A stretch of DNA of 64,000 bases from Gymnopus androsaceus JB14. Its lineage: Eukaryota; Basidiomycota; Agaricomycetes; Agaricales; Omphalotaceae. The number at the start of each line of letters is the position of its first letter. Position 1 is the stretch's first letter. The stretch spans positions 159,872-223,871 of the forward strand of contig ML769468.1 of NCBI GenBank assembly GCA_009733575.1. Reading direction: 5' to 3'. The notes under the pieces are model-generated. The model saw only the letters and a list, made by a program, of their open reading frames with translations. It made no database searches and was not told the DNA's origin. A program made the position numbers and the translations under genes. Below, piece by piece: positions 1-12,171 of this stretch.

Positions 1-1361
1 AGAGTGTTGGGGAAACGCTAATGATAGAAGGAGAAGGAGGATACGGCGTGTCATTCAACGATCCAGGGTCTGTAACTAGAAGAGTAGCTTCGGGATAAAT
101 TTCTTCGGGTTCTTGCGCGACACCTGCAATGCTGGCTTTGCGAACCTCGACGCAAAACTCCGGGAATTTTTCCAAAAGACTCTCTGCAAATGCCCAATCA
201 TCACAATCATCTGCGTCTGGTGAAGGGAGAGGGTCGGGAGGAGTAAACGTGGTGAAAAGGCCCTCTTCTTGCAAAGCAGGGCACGAAGCCGGCTTCACTT
301 GTAATGAGGCGCACTGTGATCTAAGAGAATCAATCATATCCTGAAAATCAGCAGAGGATCGCGCATCTCCGACGAATTCGAAAGTAGGACGGTAGGAAGA
401 AGGAGATCCAAGAAAGGCAGTCGGGATACTAGGGTATGAGTTCGGATCCATGACTTCAACGTTCAAAGACAACGAAGGTAATGATTTATTTCCACGACGC
501 ATTGCAAGGGATTTTGGAGCACTATGGAGACTCCCAATCGATTCCAGGGATAAAGGAAGGGCACTGTGCGAGTTCGAGACGATGAATGATGGTGGATGAG
601 CGTAAACATTATCGACAGTTGTATTCAGCTGGTCTTCACGCTTTTCTTCCTTTTTCTGTAGGTCCTCGTCCTCTTCCTTAAAATACGATTTGAGATCCCG
701 GAGTTCGACCATCATGTCTACAAGATCAGGATTCATAGACCCCGCAGGAACTTGAACAGACCAGCGTTTAGTCCCACCTTCGGATTCCAAGGTGATTTCG
801 TGCTCAAAGACCAAAGCGCTGCGATAGTTTGCGTTTGGGTGAGGCGAGAGTCGTCGAGTTGTAGGAGCACGCTGCCGCGATTTAGTCAAAGCTTGTTGAA
901 ATGTGTCGCTGGGATACAATGAGCCTTCGGGTTTCCATGATGACAAGACATCGTTGTCTTTAATCTCGCCCCAAGGAGTGTGTCCAGGAGCGTCAGCAGC
1001 GACAAGGCTCTCCTTACGTGAGATTTGAGAAGGGCGTTGAAAGAAAAAAGAAAGGATTTACCGTCCATCTAGAGATACAAAGATCCTCTTTCAGCAGCGT
1101 TCTAAGGCGAGGAGGTGTGGGTATAGTTGTTGTTATAGTAGGTAGTGCGTCCGGATGAGGGTTTGCCGGAGTACAAGGGCAATCGTTTACAGCGAGAAAT
1201 GTCGAGAAAGGAACCATGCAACCGTACGGAAAAGGCGGGACTGATTCTAAAGAGGCGATGGAAATCGTGTCGAGGGATAGAGATTCAGATAATAGACTAT
1301 AGTCAAAATCGGAGAACGCATCGAGCGATGGCATAGTAGGAGTGCTTGTTAGAGACGACAT
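1..1361 (-). CDS. Unknown Ser/Pro-rich protein (3' end cut off by window edge)
   Basis: I do not recognise this gene. The first ATG in good frame is at 1361; a 49-nt GT-AG intron lies at 1013-1061, and the second exon then stays open to the window edge, so the C-terminus is missing. The protein is Ser/Thr/Pro-rich at the N-terminus, followed by a more ordered stretch (WSVQVPAGSMNPDLVDMMVE, encoded near 710-770) and a short charged helix-like segment (SYFKEEDEDLQKKEEKRE). The open second exon of over 1,000 bases and the clean splice argue for a real gene. No signal peptide or membrane segment is evident. Function unknown; sure that it codes, unsure of the exact start. Confidence 0.7.
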
Positions 1362-3419
1362 GGAAGTTGTATAGAAGCGCAATGGGCGCTTCGTAAAGCG
1401 CTTCAGCGTTTAATTGCTCGAACTAGTGCACATCATCCGGACTCCAACTCCCCTCTTCCTCCTCTCAGATTTTGTGAAGGTAGAATTTTGCGGCATTTGC
1501 AAAGTGTTGTTCGGTGGGGACTTGATTGAGTGCTCCGAGTCACGGTGGTCCGACGAGGCAAATCACGCTCTCCACACTAAGAGGAAAGGCTCAACAATCC
1601 AAAAAGAGGAAGACACGAGCTAATCTTTTCTGGAGCTACACCCGGAAAAATCGGTGAGGAACATAACTGCCACGGGATTCAATGTAAGTACTAGAATTTG
1701 TTCCTGGTAAGTAAGTAGTTTATGACATATCGTAGATGTCCCGTATGTGCTCCCGCGAGTGATAACTTTGCATTAGATTCCTTGAATTGGTTTGTGGACG
1801 TATATATATGCAGATGAAGGGCGAACAGTGTCAAGGTTTAGATCAAAGAAAAATGCCACAAAATCAACGGCATGTTCTAAGCAAAGGAGTCGAATATGAA
1901 TGCTCATAAAGCCAAGCCCTGCCAGTTATTGGATCTGTATGTACATACATCTTACGAGCAGCATCTGGCATTTTCTCCGAGCACATGTTCCGCACGAATC
2001 GATGATTGAAAAATTCCAACAGCTCATCGGGCTGGTGGCATGTAGTTTCCGTGTTCAGATTTTTAGGATAGATCGACGTGGATTGGAAACTTACATTCTC
2101 CGGAAAGATGGGGATTTGAGTAACCGTTATCGGACCGTGTCAGAATGCATGAGATGGCAAGTCCACTGAGTCGCATTGAGTTCTGAGCCACCTCTCAGGC
2201 TGAGGCTCTGGGATTTTTAGATCTCAGAGGAACCGCCTGCGCTTGACAATGACATTTAGCCCGGAACCCGAGCGCCCTGATTGTCAGTATGTGTTATTTC
2301 AAGGCGACGATCTGTGGCATTCACGGTGGCTTTCAGTGGCTACGGCAATCCAAAGATTTGATGCTTGTATTTCGGACATTCTAAAGGAGCTGAAGCGCTG
2401 AAGTCTCGAAGGAGAGGGGCTCAGCAAGCTCGACGTCGTCGCATAAGTTATGTGATTATCGTGACTGAGTGTTCAAAAAACAATCAGCACAGGACATCGA
2501 ACCCGAGACTATGTAATTACATTATATTTTTCCCCCTAAAGGCAGCCCCATAGAAAGTTATAGAAATTAGCTTGTCAAATTCGATAAACGCGCATGGTTA
2601 GTGCCAAGTTGGACGACAACTTCGGAAAATTTGCGCGAAAAAAGTGATACAGTATTTTTACATCTCAAACAACTTTTTGGGGCTGAATGCTCTTATGTTC
2701 AAGCTGTTCCATCTGAGCCGAATCTGAGCAATGAAGAATTAGCAGACCGCTGAGTCACTATAGCGTGATGAAATGATCGTGAGCTGTGGCACTGGCAGGC
2801 ACTGGAATTTGTGCCGAATTTTCTTTCGTTCCGGTTACCGTCGAACGTCTCCCTCCAAACTCCCTCATACTTTGCTCTCGGTGAGCGGACGAACTTTCGC
2901 GTCATTCTGTATCTTGTGCTTTACAACAGCGTTCTTCCTCTGTCCTGAACTTCTTTTCGCCGTACCCCGGAGCTGTAGCTGTAGCTGTTTCTTTTCTTTC
3001 TTTCTTTTTTTGGTGAGTATCCGTATACTAATAATGGCGAATCCCCGAGTCTGCATGTCGGTCTTAACCTTTCGCTGTCGATTCATGCATTCTTTGCGCT
3101 GTCGCTGATAGATTCTCTAGCGATACTTCTTGGTTTTTAGGTGGAATCCACTGGAAGGAGGTTTTGCTTTTCGTACGCTTATTTGAGGTGAGTTTCTCCT
3201 ACATATGGTTTTTTAATGATGAATTCGATTCTATATTTGCACGTCAGTCGTAGGTTGAACCTTTGGTTCTTACCCAAGACGTCACTTTCGCTTTTACTGA
3301 ACCTTTCTTATTTTTGTTTATCTGCTTATTGACACAGTACTCAACAGTTGCTCCGGTCTTGTAACTCATAAACGTCATTTATTCGGCAGAGTAATTTGGC
3401 CATCTTGAATTTTGTTACC
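1362..3419. other. Intergenic region and ELMO 5' leader with likely UTR introns
   Basis: Only short, non-conserved ORFs are seen here. Near the ELMO gene a T/C-rich tract (about 2990-3012) is followed by a GTGAGT donor at 3013 and a TTTTTAG acceptor at 3140. A second GTGAGT at 3188 can pair with TTCGGCAG ending at 3389. I read these as two candidate 5' UTR introns; transcript data are needed to prove it. Confidence 0.4.
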
Positions 3420-6410
3420 ATGTCGAATCATAATTCTCTTCCTCCTCGGAGTCCCTTGTCAACTACACCTCCAAATAATGGGTCTCAAGCGAAATCTGGC
3501 TTGGTTCCCACTAACAACGTTACTACCAGTGACGGTCTTACTGTCCGCGCCCGAATAGATCCTACCTTGACGGTGGCAGATGTGGTCAAGCAGCTCTGCG
3601 TCAACCTGAAAATTAAAGGCTCTCCCTCGGATTTCGCGCTGAGGGATGAAAACCATGAATTGGTCACCAATGATAATTTGAGGAAGAAAATCAAAGCTAA
3701 ACTGAATCTCAAGTGAGCTACGATTGTCAATGAACGCTTCTGGCTGTTACATCTTTATTATATAGGCTTGTTAACGCTCCTCATAAAGAAGGGAGGGAGA
3801 TAGCAGAGAAGCTCCAAGTGAGGGACCAGAAAACGATGAGGTTGACACTGCATTCCCTCCAAAAATATATCAGAGTATGTCCGAGAGTTTGATATCTTGT
3901 ATCGAAGCTGATTTCCTCAGGAAAATGAGTTTGCTCAAGAGTTCATCAACTACGACGGTGTTACTCAACTAGTGGATATCATCTTCACTTCACAGGGCAA
4001 TACGCTAGCGGTCAGTTTATTAGCACTGTGCTTCAACTCGCGCGTCCTTACATTTCACTCCCAATTAGTATGCACTCGCGGCCATGCAAAACCTGATGGA
4101 GTTGGATTATGGATGGGCATTTCTCGATGACGCTTTCATCTTCCGAGTCGTACAAGTTCTATCCTCTCCGTCATCTCTCATCAATGTTTGTCGGCCTGCT
4201 ACGGCAATATTGAAAAAGCTTGTTGAAGCTGATCCTGCCAACGCGCCTGGACCCCAAGCTGGTTCTAGCAAGAGCGGACCCGCTATAGTTCCTGGTTCTG
4301 TCTATCGTTATGGATTCACTGCTGTCTTTGAACAGATGCGTAAGGAGAAGAGCTTGCTGGAGACAGTTGTTAGTCGGTTGGGGAGCGCAGACACTGCTAT
4401 GGCGCAATATAGGTGCGGGGACATTTTCAAGATTCACACTCCCTTTTCTAACCTCTCCTTCAGCATGATGTTGATCAATTCCCTCGTTTCTCATGCAAGC
4501 GACCTGAGATGGGAAGAATTCATAGCGGAAATGGAAAGGTTGAATATACGAAAAGCTGTTGTGGTGCGCCAACTTCTTTTTCAGACGCGACGTTAACCTG
4601 ATCTTTCGCTGCTAACAGCGCCTCATGTCACAACACACTATGGAAGACCTTACATCATGCATCCTCGACTTTCAAGCCAACATGCTCCGAGTTACATATC
4701 GCAAGAAAACCACCCCCATAGATCTCGAGGCCCAACCTTCACATGCAGCAGACCTAAAGTCTATCTGGGCTCATAGTCGGTTAATGGAAGAAGTCGATGA
4801 GAAAGGTCAACAACTCAAGTGGCGCAAACTTGGTTTCGATACGGAAGATATAGAAATAGAATTCAACGACGTTGGGGTTCTGGGGTTAGAATGTCTAGTA
4901 AGAATATACCCAGATATCTATTAAAACGATGGACTTAGCAAACGCTCAGAAACGATTCGTCGAACGAGATCCTGATTTCTCCAAGGTAATCCAATTCTCA
5001 TCTCATCCATGTCGTGCTCATGTCATTATGCAGGTTATTCTAGAACAACTGAGCCGTCCCGCCGAGCGACGCTGTCCTATTGCGAAAGCTTCGAACGAGG
5101 TCGTTGAACTCTTGTCAGAGCACTGGGCGATTTTCGCTCCCGGCTGTATGATGCTTTTACGTATATGTTCGTCGGCATAGGCTTAATATTTCCGTACAGA
5201 TTCTACTTCGACCACATTCCAGCCATTTTTCTTGGAATTTTACAAAGTCCATGCGCTAGCCACTGAATTTCTTTCTACGAATGTGGAGCGACAGCGGGGC
5301 TGCGTCTGGAGATTTTATTCGAGTAGTCGCTCTGGTTCGTAGTCAGTGAGTTTTCGGCTTACTCCTTGTTTCTTTTTTCTTACCTTCCTCACTCCTCACC
5401 AGGGTTAAAGTTGCTCTTCGTAGTGAGAATGTTCGGGCGTGGCATGAAGTTGAACATGACCTCCTGGAATGTGAATATCGCGCAGTTCGGGATAGGCAAA
5501 TGAAAGAACTCGAGTTGGAAGATGACCTATTGAGTAAAGTCCCTGTTCGGTATGGGTATCGTTTATCCCAAAGAGCATGGTATTGAACTTAACACCTATC
5601 CAGCAATTTACGAGCAAAGATTTACAAAGAGTCGTTCGAATTTGTTCGCCAGCAGAGGATCCAATGCCTGCTGCAAGGAGCCTGGTTCGTCATTGCATTG
5701 CCCAGCAACTCACCTCTGCCCCGGGACTCAACTCGAAGACCGAACAAACCATGGCGGTAAGTAGAGCTAGTCACCTTCCTTGTAGTATCCTTCTGATCAC
5801 CACCGTTCCAGGTTTGTCCGTTTGGTGAGTATGCTCAAGTTACCGACTCCGCTAGTTTTAATCTCATGATACGTAGGATAACGGCTTGAAGTACCTGCAC
5901 TACGTCGACAGTGCAGTTAAATTTCCTGTTCGCAGTGGCCTCGAAGATCTTCCAGACAGGATCGAAATCGCTGCGATAAGTGAAATTGCAACAGGCACAT
6001 GTGCCCCTCCACCGAACGTTCTGCGAGACCACAATGATCTTCCTCCTACCAGTCCATTAGCACCTTCCCCACTTTCTTTCTCTCTACTTGGTGTACACGA
6101 GCAAGGCTCGCTCGCTGACCTAATCGCGCCTGATCCATCGCGCTGGGCTGACTGGACAGATGGACTAAATATGCTCAGAAGGGATGGTGGACATGTCGCG
6201 TCGAAAGAGACCGCAGGTTTCGTCCAGGCGTTGACGGAGATTGGTCTCAAGATCAAATTGCTAGGTGAGCCGTCTCCGCCCAATGCTTATACTGTTGTCT
6301 CATTGTGCTGCTTCCAAGATCTTTCTGGCGAGAGAGTAGAAATTCCATCGGGGCTTACTGCAGGGCCGCCACCCTCAAACTTGGACTTTTTCTTCTCTGA
6401 TTTGATGTAA
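3420..6410 (+). CDS. ELMO/CED-12 family protein, 14 exons, one apparent frameshift
   Basis: The start is ACCATG at 3420. Proteins of this family act with DOCK-type GEFs to activate Rac-like GTPases at the membrane. Domain order: an N-terminal ubiquitin-like/armadillo part (exons 1-6), the ELMO domain (RDPDFSKVILEQLSRP, then FQPFFLEFYKVHAL), and a C-terminal PH domain (WRFVRL, GLKYLHYVD, WTDGLNML) with a Pro-containing tail. My exons are 3420-3712, 3766-3874, 3921-4010, 4069-4412, 4464-4563, 4619-4897, 4950-4985, 5034-5160, 5200-5345, 5403-5549, 5604-5756, 5812-5824, 5877-6264 and 6319-6410. They sum to 2,317 nt, one more than a multiple of three, matching one extra T at 5268-5270 between EF and FLRMW. 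Corrected length is about 771 aa; animal ELMO1 is about 727. The 13-nt exon at 5812 is notable. Identity sure. Confidence 0.9.
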
Positions 6411-6797
6411 ATTCCGAATCTAATGCCTGTATTTTTATTTGTATGTGTAGAATTGTATCATGAATGAAAGGACTATTGCGATGTAGATTGTGTACAGATG
6501 CAGTTGATGCAATGAGAGTATGGGTATGAAATGCCATGAAGATCGAGAGTGTGTTGGAGTAGAAACCAGGTAGTAAAGAAACAGTGCGGGGGTTGAACCC
6601 GACAGAATGCTACAAAGGGTGAGTGAGACGGGAAAGAGGCAATTGTATAATACACGGGGAAGTCCAGGAAGCAGTGACAGTGACCGTTGAAGCACTGTTG
6701 AGTTTTACAAATGAGAGAGCAGGCGCTCCTTTGGAGTCGCTAGATAGTTAGTGGCCGTTGAAGCCATATAGATTAAAGCGGGCGTTTAGTTGACCTT

Positions 6798-8979
6798 CTA
6801 GTGTCCGTTGAGGGCATTGGCCTGAGAAGCAGCATATTCCTCTCCGGCTTGGAAGAATGGCTTGAAGATAGCGTTGGAATCGTGGAAATCGTTGTGAACA
6901 ACGTTAACGAGGTAGCACGTATCCATAAGCTCGGAGATGATCTTGGCCGAGGGTGAGTCGGCGTCGTAGATACGAGCCCATTGCTGTCCGAGTTCAAACG
7001 CTTCGTCCTACAGGAAATCATCAGTTATATCTCCCAGGATATCCTAGGGGAAAAAAAAACACGGACCTTCCACGCCATGAAGCTGACCGCCTCGACGATG
7101 GTAGGTTGGACGATTTCCTTCCCGGGGAATACACCCCAAGTCACGGCGTTGGGTCCGTCAGAATGAGTGTTAGTGCGAAGGTCGCCACGCTTGTTGATAA
7201 CGTAGTAAGTGATATTGCTGTCTCGTTCAATATGCGAAAGCAGTAACGTGAGCAAGCCGGGATTGACAAAGAATTCGAGATAGGCCTGTTGAGTGAGGTG
7301 AGTAAGTTTCCCGGTGCAATCGCGGAGGACAGACCTTTTGGTACACGTAGCCATTGCGAGGTCCCCACCCAAAGACCTTATCGTTACTCTTTGCGCCGTT
7401 GACGGCAGGCTGAGAGTTGATCGTGAGGAAACCCAGGGAGTTCATACGAGCAAGCTGCTCTTGTATGATGGAAGTTTCGACCGAGGGCTTCTGGTCTGAC
7501 CATGGCAGTGCCTCAAGCTTGCCTAAACAGAACTGAGCGAAGAGGGCGGCGACTTGAGCAAAAGTAGATGGTTCTCCCCATAGCTTGAGAGCATCCTCTT
7601 TCTGAATGGAAAAATTAGTAAAGAAGAATAGAATAGAATAAGATAGACGGACAGATTGCTTTATGGAAACACCGTAGCCATCTAGTTCACCGTACGCGGG
7701 ACTACGGGAGTCACCGAAACGACCATTCGGATATTCATCCCAGTTTTCGGTTCGAGAGATGTATGATTTGGTTCGGTTTGCCCAGAAGATGGGTCGGATA
7801 GTTTCCTGGCGTCTAGTGGGTGTGAGGGACTGCATACAATGTTGCCTGAGTAAAGATCCAGAGATGAAATGAAATTATGCAACTAACTTGTCTCCACGGA
7901 AGGGGTTTAACCGTTTCCATCCTAGGCACAAGGTTCAATTCTTCGAGCAGCATTTTCGTACCCTTTTCCAGGTTCATGGTATAAAAGTGCAGACCATGGA
8001 TCCCGAGGTTTGCGTTGAGAATTTTACGGCACATTTCAGCGACGAGTTTTGTACCAATCTCTCGAACCTTTTCGTCATTGGCCTTGTGTGGTTCCAAGGC
8101 GTCTAGGAAGTTCTGCGGAATGACGATCTTTGCGAGACTACTCGCTCTTTGAAACCCATTCCAATTCTGGATGGGGGCGATACCAGGAACGATGGGTACA
8201 GTGATTCCGACTGCTCGAACTGACTTTACCCATTCGATGAAAATGTCGACATCGTAGAACATTTGGGTAAAGATGAAGTTTACACCGGCATCGATCTTTT
8301 CTTTAAGCCATTTCATCTCGAGGTCTCGTTCATCTGAAGGCAGGGTCTGGTGTTGAGGGAATCCAGCGACGGCAATGTCAAAGTAATCTCCGTATTCGCG
8401 ACGAATGTGTCGGACAAGGTCGATACCATGCACGAAACCGCCCTCGACAGCTTCCCATTCATCTTTGCCCACCGGTGGGTCGCCTCTTAGAGCAAGAACA
8501 TTTCTACATCCAGATACTTTTGCTTCCTGGGAGGATAGTCAGTGATTGGTTGATCTAGGCGGAAATTGCGGTAACATACCCGGAGAGCAATGTCGACTTT
8601 TTCTTTGGGCATGTTGGTACATGTCAAGTGCATGCAGGTTTCCACTCCAATAAGACCTTGGCAAGTCTTGACCATTTCGGAAGTGAGCTCTGAAGTTCGA
8701 CCGCCGGCATTCCTACATGAATTGGGGTTGGATTAATTGTAGGTGAGAGTTATAAAAGCCCATACCAAGTGACATCGATAAACTCGGGACCTAGTCCTCT
8801 CATGCGCTCTATACGATCCAACAAGTTTTGAAGACCCTTTTACAAGAGGTTAACAGTCTAGAACGCAGACTACAGAATAGAAAAGTACCAACTTGGGCTG
8901 TTCGAGGAGGGAAGTATTCAAACGACCACCAAGTTTTGCTTTCTTTTTCGCATTGTGCGATCTTTTGGGTGACTTTCAT
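6798..8979 (-). CDS. MET13: Methylenetetrahydrofolate reductase (MET13 type)
   Basis: It reduces 5,10-methylene-THF to 5-methyl-THF with FAD, supplying methyl groups for methionine synthesis in the cytosol. Eight exons join without error: 8893-8979, 8766-8836, 8580-8712, 7888-8526, 7653-7829, 7335-7601, 7067-7285 and 6798-7007. They give 600 aa, the size of the yeast MET13 product. The N-terminal TIM-barrel catalytic half carries WWSFEYFPPRT, FIDVTWNAGGRTS, ETCMHLTCTNMP, LALRGDPP and FIFTQMFYDVD. The C-terminal regulatory half carries TINSQPAVNG, FGWGPRNGYVYQKAYLEFF and AVTWGVFPGKEI. Several donors are GTCNGT rather than GTRNGT. The gene ends convergently 388 bp from the ELMO gene. The MET12-type paralogue is less likely because the linker and C-terminus follow the MET13 pattern. 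Confidence 0.97.
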
Positions 8980-9166
8980 GACGGCGTAAAATCGTTAAGA
9001 CGAGAAGAAATAATGAAGGTGATGGTTATGAACCAAGCAAAAACTGAATTGTAATCGGCTGATTCGGATTTGATCGTCTAAAATATTTACAAGTACAAAC
9101 ATACGATGTACATAAAATACATAAAATACGAGTCTTTTTGAACAGTAATAGACACAACGGGAAAAT

Positions 9167-9682
9167 TCAATGATCGACAAGCAGGATAACAGAGGTAACC
9201 AGAACGACAGCTACAATCGCCACCATGGCTGCTAGATGGGGTCTAGCAATAGATTAAGTATGAATTTGCATACATGGTGCACTGAACGTACTTGGTACCC
9301 GTAAGAAATGCGTGGATATTCATTAGATCTTGAAATCCACTCAAATATTCCCATACACCGCCGAATATTGCAAGCAACGATGCAGCAAATTGTAGACCGG
9401 CTAGAGGAAGATTGATGCTGGATGTCTTTGTGCTATCGCCAGAGTCTGGAACGAGCCGAGTATGAAGGATTAGAGAAGACGATAAAACTGAGAAGAGAAG
9501 GGCGAGTTTGATGTGAGCAAGAAGATTTCGCTCTGGAAAGCAATAAATGAGTCCAATGTTGGCTAGCTTAACGTAGGAAATGCACCTAAAAAGCAGAAAT
9601 CACGAGCTGTACTTCCCGTGTTCTCGAAGTTAGCAGTGAGCAGAGAACAAGGACGCCAGGCGTCATGGTTTCGTTCAACCAT
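9167..9682 (-). CDS. Small DUF202-like integral membrane protein
   Basis: Three exons (9586-9682, 9292-9532, 9167-9242) give 137 aa. The sequence opens with the family signature ENTGSTARDF, then LERNLLAHIKLALLFSV. Three hydrophobic helices follow: LALLFSVLSSSLIL, LAGLQFAASLLAIFGGVW and MVAIVAVVLVTSVILLV. DUF202 proteins are small three-helix membrane proteins, in fungi often linked to vacuole or endomembrane; the biochemical role is not established. The gene lies 187 bp upstream of the MTHFR start on the same strand and probably has its own promoter. It is too broken by introns to appear as one long ORF. The start at 9682 is the first ATG after an in-frame stop. Confidence 0.75.
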
Positions 9683-10198
9683 TCAAAGATCTAATGAGTA
9701 GAGGGTACCACAACAAACTGCCGGGCGACTGCCGGGCGCGTAGTGTTGATCCTCACCGTCACATGCGCGATATGTGTCACGCTCTTAGCTTCCATTCTCA
9801 TTATCTAGTATGTCCTCTTTTACAAGTGATAGGCCCCCGATGAGATGCATGTACTCACTTATCTGAATCAGAAATTTTTCAAATTGTTCATGATTGTTTC
9901 AGTACAAGAATCTAGCTATACTCATGGCCACAGAAAAAAACAGTCCAGGTCACATTTGCATTTGAACTTGCAATTTTCAGTGCATTTTGGAAAGGAGATC
10001 ACAAAATTTTTTGAGTAGGTGAATATGTTGTACTGATGGTCATAAATGTCCTCAGAAATTATGGGGCTTATAATGCAAGTATGAGAATGTAAAACAACCA
10101 AGTACATGATTGGGATCAAAAAAGGTGGACTGTTTTTTTCCGTGGCTACGAGTAGAAGAGATAATGTACTACACTATGGTGGAATAGATACAAAAGTA
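9683..10198. other. Gene-free AT-rich stretch
   Basis: Promoter of the DUF202-like gene, then AT-rich sequence with only short ORFs. I see no conserved coding signal or structured RNA. Confidence 0.5.
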
Positions 10199-10923
10199 CA
10201 TCAGCAAAACCTGGGTGTGCTAGGGAGAACTCCACACTTTTCCACAGCACTCATAGAGCCCATAGCAAGGGTACCCTTTGTGGAGAACTATGGCATGCTA
10301 TGGGGTTCTATGGATTGCTATGGATTTCTTGGGAATGTTGTCTGTCAGGACATGTCAGGGTCCAATTCAAACTAAATATATTATTCTTTTGAATTGTTTC
10401 CCTCACTCACGCAATGCTCGCAAGACCAAATAAGACCAGAATAATCATAATAAACCATCATATTGTCATGTTTGTAGTAGGATAATACTATAGCAAGATT
10501 AGAACTACATTAACTAGTGTATACATAAATGACTCAAGCCACAGTACAAGTATTTATTATTGTAAGTAGCAATTGATGCTTAGAATCAAATGCTGCAAAA
10601 AATTGAGACATGAAGTTGAAGGCTTGAGTTCGGAGACTTACTGAGTGACTTTGGAAAAAAAAAAGGGAACTTGGGGAAGTTACAACGATGCATTGAAAAT
10701 GCGTCAATTCTTATAAAGTTATATAGCATTAGCGGGTGATAATGACAGCTGTCAAGATGCCAAAATGAGTTGACAGTTGCTTCGAATGCTCGGTAACCTC
10801 ATAGGAGCTCATAGGAGCTTATAGAAACCCATAGCACTCCATAGTTCTGTAGAGAACTATGGCTGCTATAATTTGCTATGAGTTGCTATAACTTCTATGA
10901 CCAATACCCAGGTTTTGCTGATG
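10199..10923. mobile_element. MITE-like element, copy A (725 bp)
   Basis: The element starts CATCAGCAAAACCTGGGT and ends CCCAGGTTTTGCTGATG, forming terminal inverted repeats of about 16 bp, and is flanked by TA on both sides (10197-10198 and 10924-10925). Inside each end lies an arm built of repeated CCATAGC/GCTATGG words that can fold into hairpins (about 10240-10335 and 10795-10900). The interior is AT-rich, has the palindrome TGACAGCTGTCA, and encodes no transposase. It shares ends, hairpin arms and internal words with copy B at 12172, so it is a dispersed family and not a chance repeat. Superfamily is unassigned; a 2-bp target duplication is my inference. Confidence 0.8.
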
Positions 10924-11099
10924 TAGCAAAACATCTATACCTGCACTCTACAGCAAGCCTACATACGCAATTTGATCAGTTCAAGCCATGAAATGGTATC
11001 AAAATTCCCAACTTGGATGCAAGCTCTCAATCTACAACAATTTTATAGCCTTATCCATACTATACCATTTGCTTGCATCCTTTTCCAGTAACTTTGTGA

Positions 11100-12168
11100 T
11101 CAGTTCCTTGGCTATGGAACAACTAGCAATGAAGAGTGCTGAACTTGATGTATCCCACCGCCCATAGACAACTGGCTACCAGGTTTGAACACACATATTT
11201 GGCACCGAGAATCCTTTTTACCCCATCCTCATGGTCCTTGTCTGAGTCTTGCTGGCAGTTGTAATCCACATATTTTTCCAAGGCTTTCTTCCACTCTTCC
11301 CAAGGTTTGTTCCATGTAGGGTCGAAGGGATGTTCACAACTGTACAAGATTTAGAACATGGTAATAGGGTCATCAAAGGAACGTACATATACAGCATAAA
11401 CATCACAATGCCTGCACTCCAGCATTCCGCCAGAATCCTACATATGCAAGTTCATTAGTGCATGCCACGAAATTGTAGGATACAATAAAGACATATGCAA
11501 TATACATTTATTCTTCTTGATGCAATGCCATAATCCCCTCTGGAGATAAGTAAACATACATCCCATAGATGTTGAAGGTCTCCTTGTAGGACTTTGGTCA
11601 AGCAAGACCAAAGTCCCAATCTGAATATGTGGGTATGACCCAGGTGCGGTGATCAGGATATTTTTGGGCTAAATCAATTGAGTAATTTGAATACATCTGA
11701 ATGTGCTGCAATACCTTGATGTCTTTATTATCTGTCAGCACGGTCAACAAATTATAATAGACCTCTATGCGCTATTTCTATCCCATGCAAGTAGGCAAGA
11801 CCCGAGAACAACTCTTCCATTACACATTGGATCTCCTTTTCCTCAATTCACCCCTCCTTGTTGTTGATGTATGTCAGAAGAGTTCCACCAATGCAAAGAT
11901 CAAAGAAGATATATAGATCCTCGCCCGGTAGACCTTCCATCCTTGAATGCGGTTCAAGTTTTCCTGTAATTGATCATTAGCCATCAATGTCCATCTGCAC
12001 CAATCACATTCTTACTCATAGCCGTGTTGGATCTCCACTTCGTGCAAGAGTTTTTTGATGGGGTACGACGAGAGCTTGCATGTCTACCTCTTTAGAAGAA
12101 TCAACGCTATAACATTGAGGTCCGGAAAAAGGGCCGAAATGCGATAGGCAGGAAATATTTTCCAAGTC
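11100..12168 (-). pseudogene. Decayed Ser/Thr protein kinase gene
   Basis: Reading the minus strand from about 12168 down to 11123, kinase landmarks appear in the right order: a helix-C-like KLLHEVEIQ, the hinge region DLYIFFDLCIGGTLLTYI, LFSGLAYLHGIEIAHRDIK (catalytic loop, HRD split by a candidate intron), DFGLA, YLSPEG (the APE position), CWSAGIVMFML and EHPFDPTW. Two in-frame TGA codons (11848-11850 and 11598-11600) break it; both fit CGA or TGG codons changed by C-to-T or G-to-A transitions. The N-lobe with the Gly-rich loop and the VAIK lysine is absent because the sequence runs into MITE copy B at 12172. It is a relic of a CAMK-like or fungal-expanded kinase; the subfamily is unclear. 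Confidence 0.7.
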
Positions 12169-12171
12169 CCG

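Noticed and set aside
9682..9795. An upstream exon for the DUF202-like gene (ATG at about 9794, MEAKSVTHIAHVT)
   Set aside because: The best splice leads into a frame with a stop before the conserved ENTGSTARD motif; the ATG at 9682 is simpler.
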